Source of the DNA: Datisca glomerata
Lineage: Eukaryota; Streptophyta; Magnoliopsida; Cucurbitales; Datiscaceae
Direction: 5' to 3'
Length of the DNA: 64,000 nucleotides
Assembly (NCBI GenBank): GCA_003255025.1
Contig: QANY01007891.1
Coordinates: 62,001 to 126,000, forward strand
Below, one piece after another: positions 59,351 through 64,000 of the stretch. A program made the translations under genes and the position numbers. A model generated the notes under the pieces. The model saw nothing but the letters and a program-made list of their open reading frames with translations, did no database searches and was not told the DNA's origin. The stretch's first letter is position 1, and each line of letters opens with the position of its first letter.

Positions 59351-60765
59351 ACATCCTAGTGTGCACTTTTCAAATTTTGTACCAACTCATTTGTCAATCA
59401 AACTGAAAATGCAATGGTTTTATGAAACTCTACCTACATTTTTGTAAAATCTCCACAGATTACTTATCAAGAGACATTTTTCAACGCTGTTTATCATACC
59501 AACTGAGAGTAATACGTTCCTCTTTATTTTTTTTTTCGAGACAACGATTTTTCTACCTCTTGGTCTGACTTGCATGAAACAGTCTCGAGTGTAAAGGGAG
59601 TCACTTAAGTAAATAAACAGGGTGGTGGATAGATTGGATTTTGGCGGATTTGATTGTTATCTTGTCGTAGTGATCTAACCGAATGCTCAAATCCGTTGGT
59701 GGGTCGTAGGCATGAATTAACATGCCTAGGAAGACATCAAGGGACAGCAATGTGAATCTGATCTCAGAAGGCTATCATCAAAACAAAGAAAGATAAAAGA
59801 AAATGACAGAAGTAGGTTAATATAATCTTTTATGTTTTGCAGATTTTATGTATCAATCTTACACGACCGGTCACATGCATGCCCAGCACACACCTTCAGT
59901 TTAGAATGTGACCGACTCTTCAATCAGATTTTGCCACGTCTGATTTGTTTTAGTTTCAATAAAGAATTATGTATAAGTCACCGTGATGTTCAATATTTTA
60001 TGAGTTAACAACATACTTCATGAAAATATATATTTTGGGTAATGTGAAACTGTACATTTACTTCATGAAAATATATATTTTGGGAAATATATATTTTGGG
60101 TAATGTGAAACTGTACATTTACTTCATGAAAATATATATTTTGGGTAATTCTACGTTGTAAAGGTATAGACTAAATTTTAATTGACTAATTGATTTTTTA
60201 ATTATTTATAGATTAATTTAAAAAATTATTTTAATAAATGATAAAACATTAGTTTGTGGATGATTAAGAACTCACTTGAACTAATTTTTTTTAAATGCAA
60301 TTATCCAAAACTTATAAAATCACTCACATTTTTTTATTTTTTATTTTGTTTTTTAAATTTGATGTGAAGACCCAGTTTATGCCCGGACGTATCTAAGTAG
60401 ATATGTCAACGTTATCATTAAGGGGGTATGTGGATCGCTTACAAATTAAAGAATCTAGGCCTTAGTATTAGCTCTCCTACCCCCATCTGTCTCTTCAAAC
60501 ATCTCATTTTATTTATTTTTGTTCTTTTGGTATTCAATAAATCAACGTAATATATTCTCAAACTTTTCATTTTATTTAAATTTAATTTTTTTTATTAAGT
60601 AAAGGGTTATTTGAAAAATTATACTTTTTTCAATTTGATTAAGAAATTTCACATCACCACTTACAATATTTATTTTCCCTCATCATTTTTTTATTTTTTA
60701 ATACACATGTTAAATCAACGTAATACTCTCATATTCTTCTTTCTTTTCCAACGAAATTTCTTCTT
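59351..60765. other. 3' flank and intergenic spacer
   Basis: Carries the 3' untranslated region of the ATG27-like gene (an AATAAA lies near 59957). AT-rich DNA follows. No further gene seen. Confidence 0.45.
60014..60149 (+). repeat. 45-bp tandem repeat
   Basis: Unit ACTTCATGAAAATATATATT followed by TTGGGTAATGTGAAACTGTACATTT, in two full copies and one partial. The middle copy has an internal duplication of AAATATATATTTTGGG. Confidence 0.9.
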
Positions 60766-62600
60766 CTACTTGAATGGTTCAAGTAGTTTTTTATGATTAC
60801 TTGAACACTTCAAGTAATTTTTTTTGTCAGTCAACATTCATACACCAGATGACTACTTGCAAGATTTAAGTAATTGTTTATGATTACTTGAAGGGTTCAA
60901 GTAGTTATTTTTTTGTCAGTCAATTACTCATAAACCAGGTGATTGCTTGAAAGGTTCAAGTAGCTATTTGTGACTACTTGAATGCTTCAAGTAGTTACTT
61001 TTTGTTTGGTTAGTCAGTCACTCAAATACTACGTGACGACTACTTGAATGTATAAAATAGTTTTGTATAATTACTTGAACCATTCAAATAGTTTTTTATG
61101 ACAACTTGAGCATTTTTTACGAGAAAAAAAAGAAGAGAAAATGAACGTTGAGTATTTGACGGGTTCAAGTAGCTTTTTATGACTACTTAAACCATTCAAA
61201 TAGTTATTTTTTCCATTAGTCAGCAACCCAGACATCAGATGACTACTTGAAGGGTTCAAGTAATTGTTTATGACTACTTGAAGAGTTCAAGTAGTTGTTT
61301 TTTTGTCAGTCAACAACACATGCACCAGGTGACTACTTGAAGGGTTCAAGTAATTGCTTGTGACTACTCGAACCTTTCAATTAATTATTTTTTGTTTTGT
61401 CACTCAGCAATCCAAACACCAGGTGATTACTTGAAGGATTCAAGTAATTGTTATGACTATTTGAACCCTTCAAGTAGTTTTTTTTATTTTGTCAGTCAGC
61501 AACTCAAATACCAGGTGACTACTTGAAGGGTTCAAGTAACTTTTTATGACTACTGAATGATTCAAATAACTTTTTATAACTAGTTGAGCCTTTTTTGAGT
61601 CCAAAAAATAAGAGTAAAGTAACGTTGACTACTTGAAGGGTTCAAGTAGTCATAAAAAACTATTTGAATCCTTCAAGTACTCAACGTTCATTTTTTCTTA
61701 TTTTTTAGACAAAAAAAGTTCAAGTGGTCATAAAAAGCTACTTGAACTATTCAAATAATCATAAAAAATTACTTGAACTTTTCAAGTAGTCACCCGGTGT
61801 TTGTGTTGTTGACTGACCAAATAAAAAATAACTACTTGAAGGGTTCCAGTAATCATAAACAACTACTTGAACCCTTCGAGTAATCACCTAGTGTATGAGT
61901 TGTTAACTAACAAAAAAACTACTTGAACCATTCAAGTAGTCACCTGGTGTATGGTTGTTGACGATAAAAAAATAACTACTTGAACCATTTAGATAGTCAT
62001 AAATAACTACTTAAACCATTCAAGTATTCATAAGTAACTACTTGAATCTTTCAAGTAGTGATTTTGAATCTGAAAGTCAAAACAAGTAATTACTTGAATG
62101 GGTTCAAGTAGTTGTATCTGACTACTTGAACCCTTCAAGTAGTCATTTATTTTGACTTTCATAATCAAAATCACTATTTAAAGGGTTCGAGTAGTTGTTT
62201 ATAACTACTTGAACATGTTCAATTAGTTTTTTTGTCAGTCAATAACCCATACACCAGGTGACTGATTGAAGAATTCAAGTAGTTGTTTAGGACTACTTGA
62301 TGGGCTCAAGTAGTTATTTTTTTGTCAGTCAATAACTCATACACTAGGTGACTACTTGAAGGGTTCAAGTAGTTGTTATAACTACTTGAACCCTTCAATT
62401 AATTATTTTTTATTTTGTCAATCAGCAACTCAAACACCAGGCGAATACTTGAAGGGTTCAAGTAGTGTTTATGACTACTTGAAGGATTCATGTAGTTACT
62501 TATTTTTTCTTTATCAGCCAACAACCCATAGACTAGATAACTATTTGAATGGTTCAAGTAGTTGCTTATGACTACATGAACCCTTCAAATAGTTATTTTC
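60766..62600. repeat. Array of about 40 short palindromes (ACTACTTGAA / TTCAAGTAGT)
   Basis: By eye I count about 40 copies of an imperfect palindrome, ACTACTTGAA-N3-TTCAAGTAGT, over 1.8 kb. They are mostly paired. Within a pair the gap is 7-10 bp (TGTTTATG, TTTTTATG). Between pairs lies a 35-45 bp spacer with a conserved phrase, TTTTGTCAGTCAACAACCCA then ACACCAGGT. From 60766 to about 61640 the spacer phrase reads in the + direction. At about 61780-61990 it reads reversed (CACCTGGTGTATGGTTGTTG), and after about 62230 it is + again. One turn point is near 61650. Another is at about 62113, where GATTTTGAATCTGAAAGTCAAAA is mirrored by TTTTGACTTTCATAATCAAAATC. No coding frame explains it. It is not CRISPR: spacers are related to each other and the host is a plant. 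Confidence 0.9.
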
Positions 62601-63901
62601 ATTATGCTAGTAAGCAAGAAAAATAATGGGTCTTTCTGAAAAAGAAGAAGAAGAATGGATCACATTCTCACTGAAGAATCATAGTATCTACTGAATAATA
62701 ATAATAAGAACGACGTTTTTGTTGAAGAAAATAAATGAAATGTGTATTAGGTTGATTTGATCTTTACATAGAAAGTGAAAGAAATGATAAAAAAAAAAGA
62801 GTGAACAATTACTTAATATTGATTGTGGTGGGTCAGGATTATAAAATTGATTGTTTTCAAAGTGAGGTATAAAATTATTTAAACGAATTAAAAGAATTAC
62901 ACTATTCCAAATAACCGTTCAAAATCCACCTAATATATTCTCTGCTATTCCATATCAAGTTTTAATCTATGTTACTTGCTAGACAAATGTAGTGGAGAAT
63001 CGTACAAACTCCTACTGTGCTGGCATTTTCCGCTAGGTCAAAAGGCTATATATAAAGTAGAATTAAACATATTTTTTAAGTCTTGCCATCATTTCCCTCT
63101 CTAAATTATTAAAGTACTTCATTTTGAACCTTTCATTTATAAACATTTTTTTTCCATCAGCATGATGGTTTCAATCTGTTCAAAATGTGTTTATGCAGTA
63201 CATTTCACGTGTCATTTTTATTTCCTCTTTTGTCATTGTATTTAGCTCAAAACGCATCATCATATTTTTTCTTAATATTATAATGAGGAACATCGATTTA
63301 TAGGATTGTGATCACATACGACTAGAATGGTAATAAGTTAGAGACAAAAGTCAAGGCGTGTTAAAAACCACCCTATACAATGATGATTTTGACATCAATA
63401 AAACATTTGTGTTTCGGTTCTTCTAACAAACAAAAAAATAAATTGTTCTAAACAAAATGTTTAAGTGCAACTCCAAAAGCTTAGGGATACATTGTAGTTT
63501 AGTGATAGTTTGAGATTGAAAAATATTAACACATTTAGATAGATCATATGGAAACTAAACAGTTGGAAAATAATTAAAAAAAATAATGAGCGAAAACTAT
63601 ATTTATTTGGTCTAAAAAGGTAAAAACAAGTAGTTTAAATTTCCTTTCATCCTTATGCCCAATATACATTGGTTACCTAAGAAATGAGAAAATTATTCAA
63701 TACTGAGAGTGGTTTTTATATCGTAGGATTCAATAAATATGTTGGGGGTTCAAAAAAATTATTAGAGGAATTCAACAAGTATGTTAGTCAACAAATATGT
63801 GAAAATTAAAAAAAAAGAATTCAAAGGTTCAATAAATGTGTTAAGAGGGTTCGAGAAATATTTCTAGTAGTTCAACAAACTTATCGGGAAAAAGGCTCCG
63901 G
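62601..63901. other. Intergenic, no gene seen
   Basis: AT-rich. 63720-63890 has diverged repeats of a phrase like GGTTCAATAAATATGTT, similar in style to 29870-29980. Nothing coding. Confidence 0.45.
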
Positions 63902-64000
63902 TAGGGGTGTACACGGGACATGACAAAAAATTTTGATCCCCTCCGTCCTGCGTTGAGGACAAAAATTGTACGGGACGAGACGGAACGTTACGGATATTTT
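63902..64000. mobile_element. Left end of a further hAT-type MITE, cut by the window edge
   Basis: Begins TAGGGGTGTACACGGGACAT, the same kind of end as the MITEs at 21562 and 24915, followed by GACGGGACG-type phrases. The right end is outside the window. Confidence 0.5.

Noticed and set aside
60766..62600. CRISPR-like repeat-spacer layout
   Set aside because: Spacers are related to each other, unit spacing varies, the host is a plant and no cas gene is near. The array is an eukaryotic palindromic repeat.

Overview
This is a piece of a flowering-plant (probably eudicot) nuclear genome. It has AT-rich intergenic DNA, GT-AG introns, a cytosolic plant tRNA-His(GUG), an S-group bZIP gene with its conserved sucrose-sensing upstream ORF, and many plant-type transposable elements (Ty1/copia, Ty3/gypsy, LINE, hAT-type MITEs, long-TIR Mutator-like elements). 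No prokaryotic or organellar gene organisation is present.

Layout. 1-3.4 kb: a same-strand mosaic of exon fragments from three unrelated genes (MCM-binding protein/ETG1, cysteine synthase, allantoinase). 3.7-10.1 kb: a broken gypsy element (- strand) next to a rearranged copia element (+ strand). 10.3-11.7 kb: LINE ORF1 remnant (-). 12.0-13.5 kb: a broken AAA-ATPase gene of the BCS1-like plant family. 14.36 kb: tRNA-His. 15.4-16.4 kb: a long-TIR Mutator-like element. 16.5-24.7 kb: nested copia elements, one carrying a hAT MITE in its LTR with a perfect 8-bp target duplication. 24.9-25.5 kb: another hAT MITE. 27.0-27.9 kb: an intact S1 bZIP gene with TATA box, CT/AC-rich leader and SC-uORF. 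30.9-33.4 kb: a long-TIR element inside a possible hAT-like element. 35.8-42.2 kb: copia remnants, including an element with LTRs of about 1.9 kb and little interior. 44.7 kb: a short GC-richer block, possibly organelle-derived. 46.6-50.6 kb: an intact five-exon HECT-like E2-binding protein (UBE3D/Ipa1 family). 53.3-59.35 kb: an intact 17-exon type I membrane protein of the ATG27-like family. 60.8-62.6 kb: an array of about 40 short palindromes built on ACTACTTGAA/TTCAAGTAGT, with internal reversals of orientation.

Three protein genes look functional (bZIP, UBE3D-like, ATG27-like), plus the tRNA. I built both multi-exon models by hand; their exon lengths sum to whole codons (1671 and 1230 nt) with GT-AG borders. 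I see no operon-like cooperation among these genes. The two multi-exon genes lie in tandem on the + strand, 2.7 kb apart. The most unusual structure is the palindrome array; the exon-fragment mosaic at the left edge is the next most interesting.
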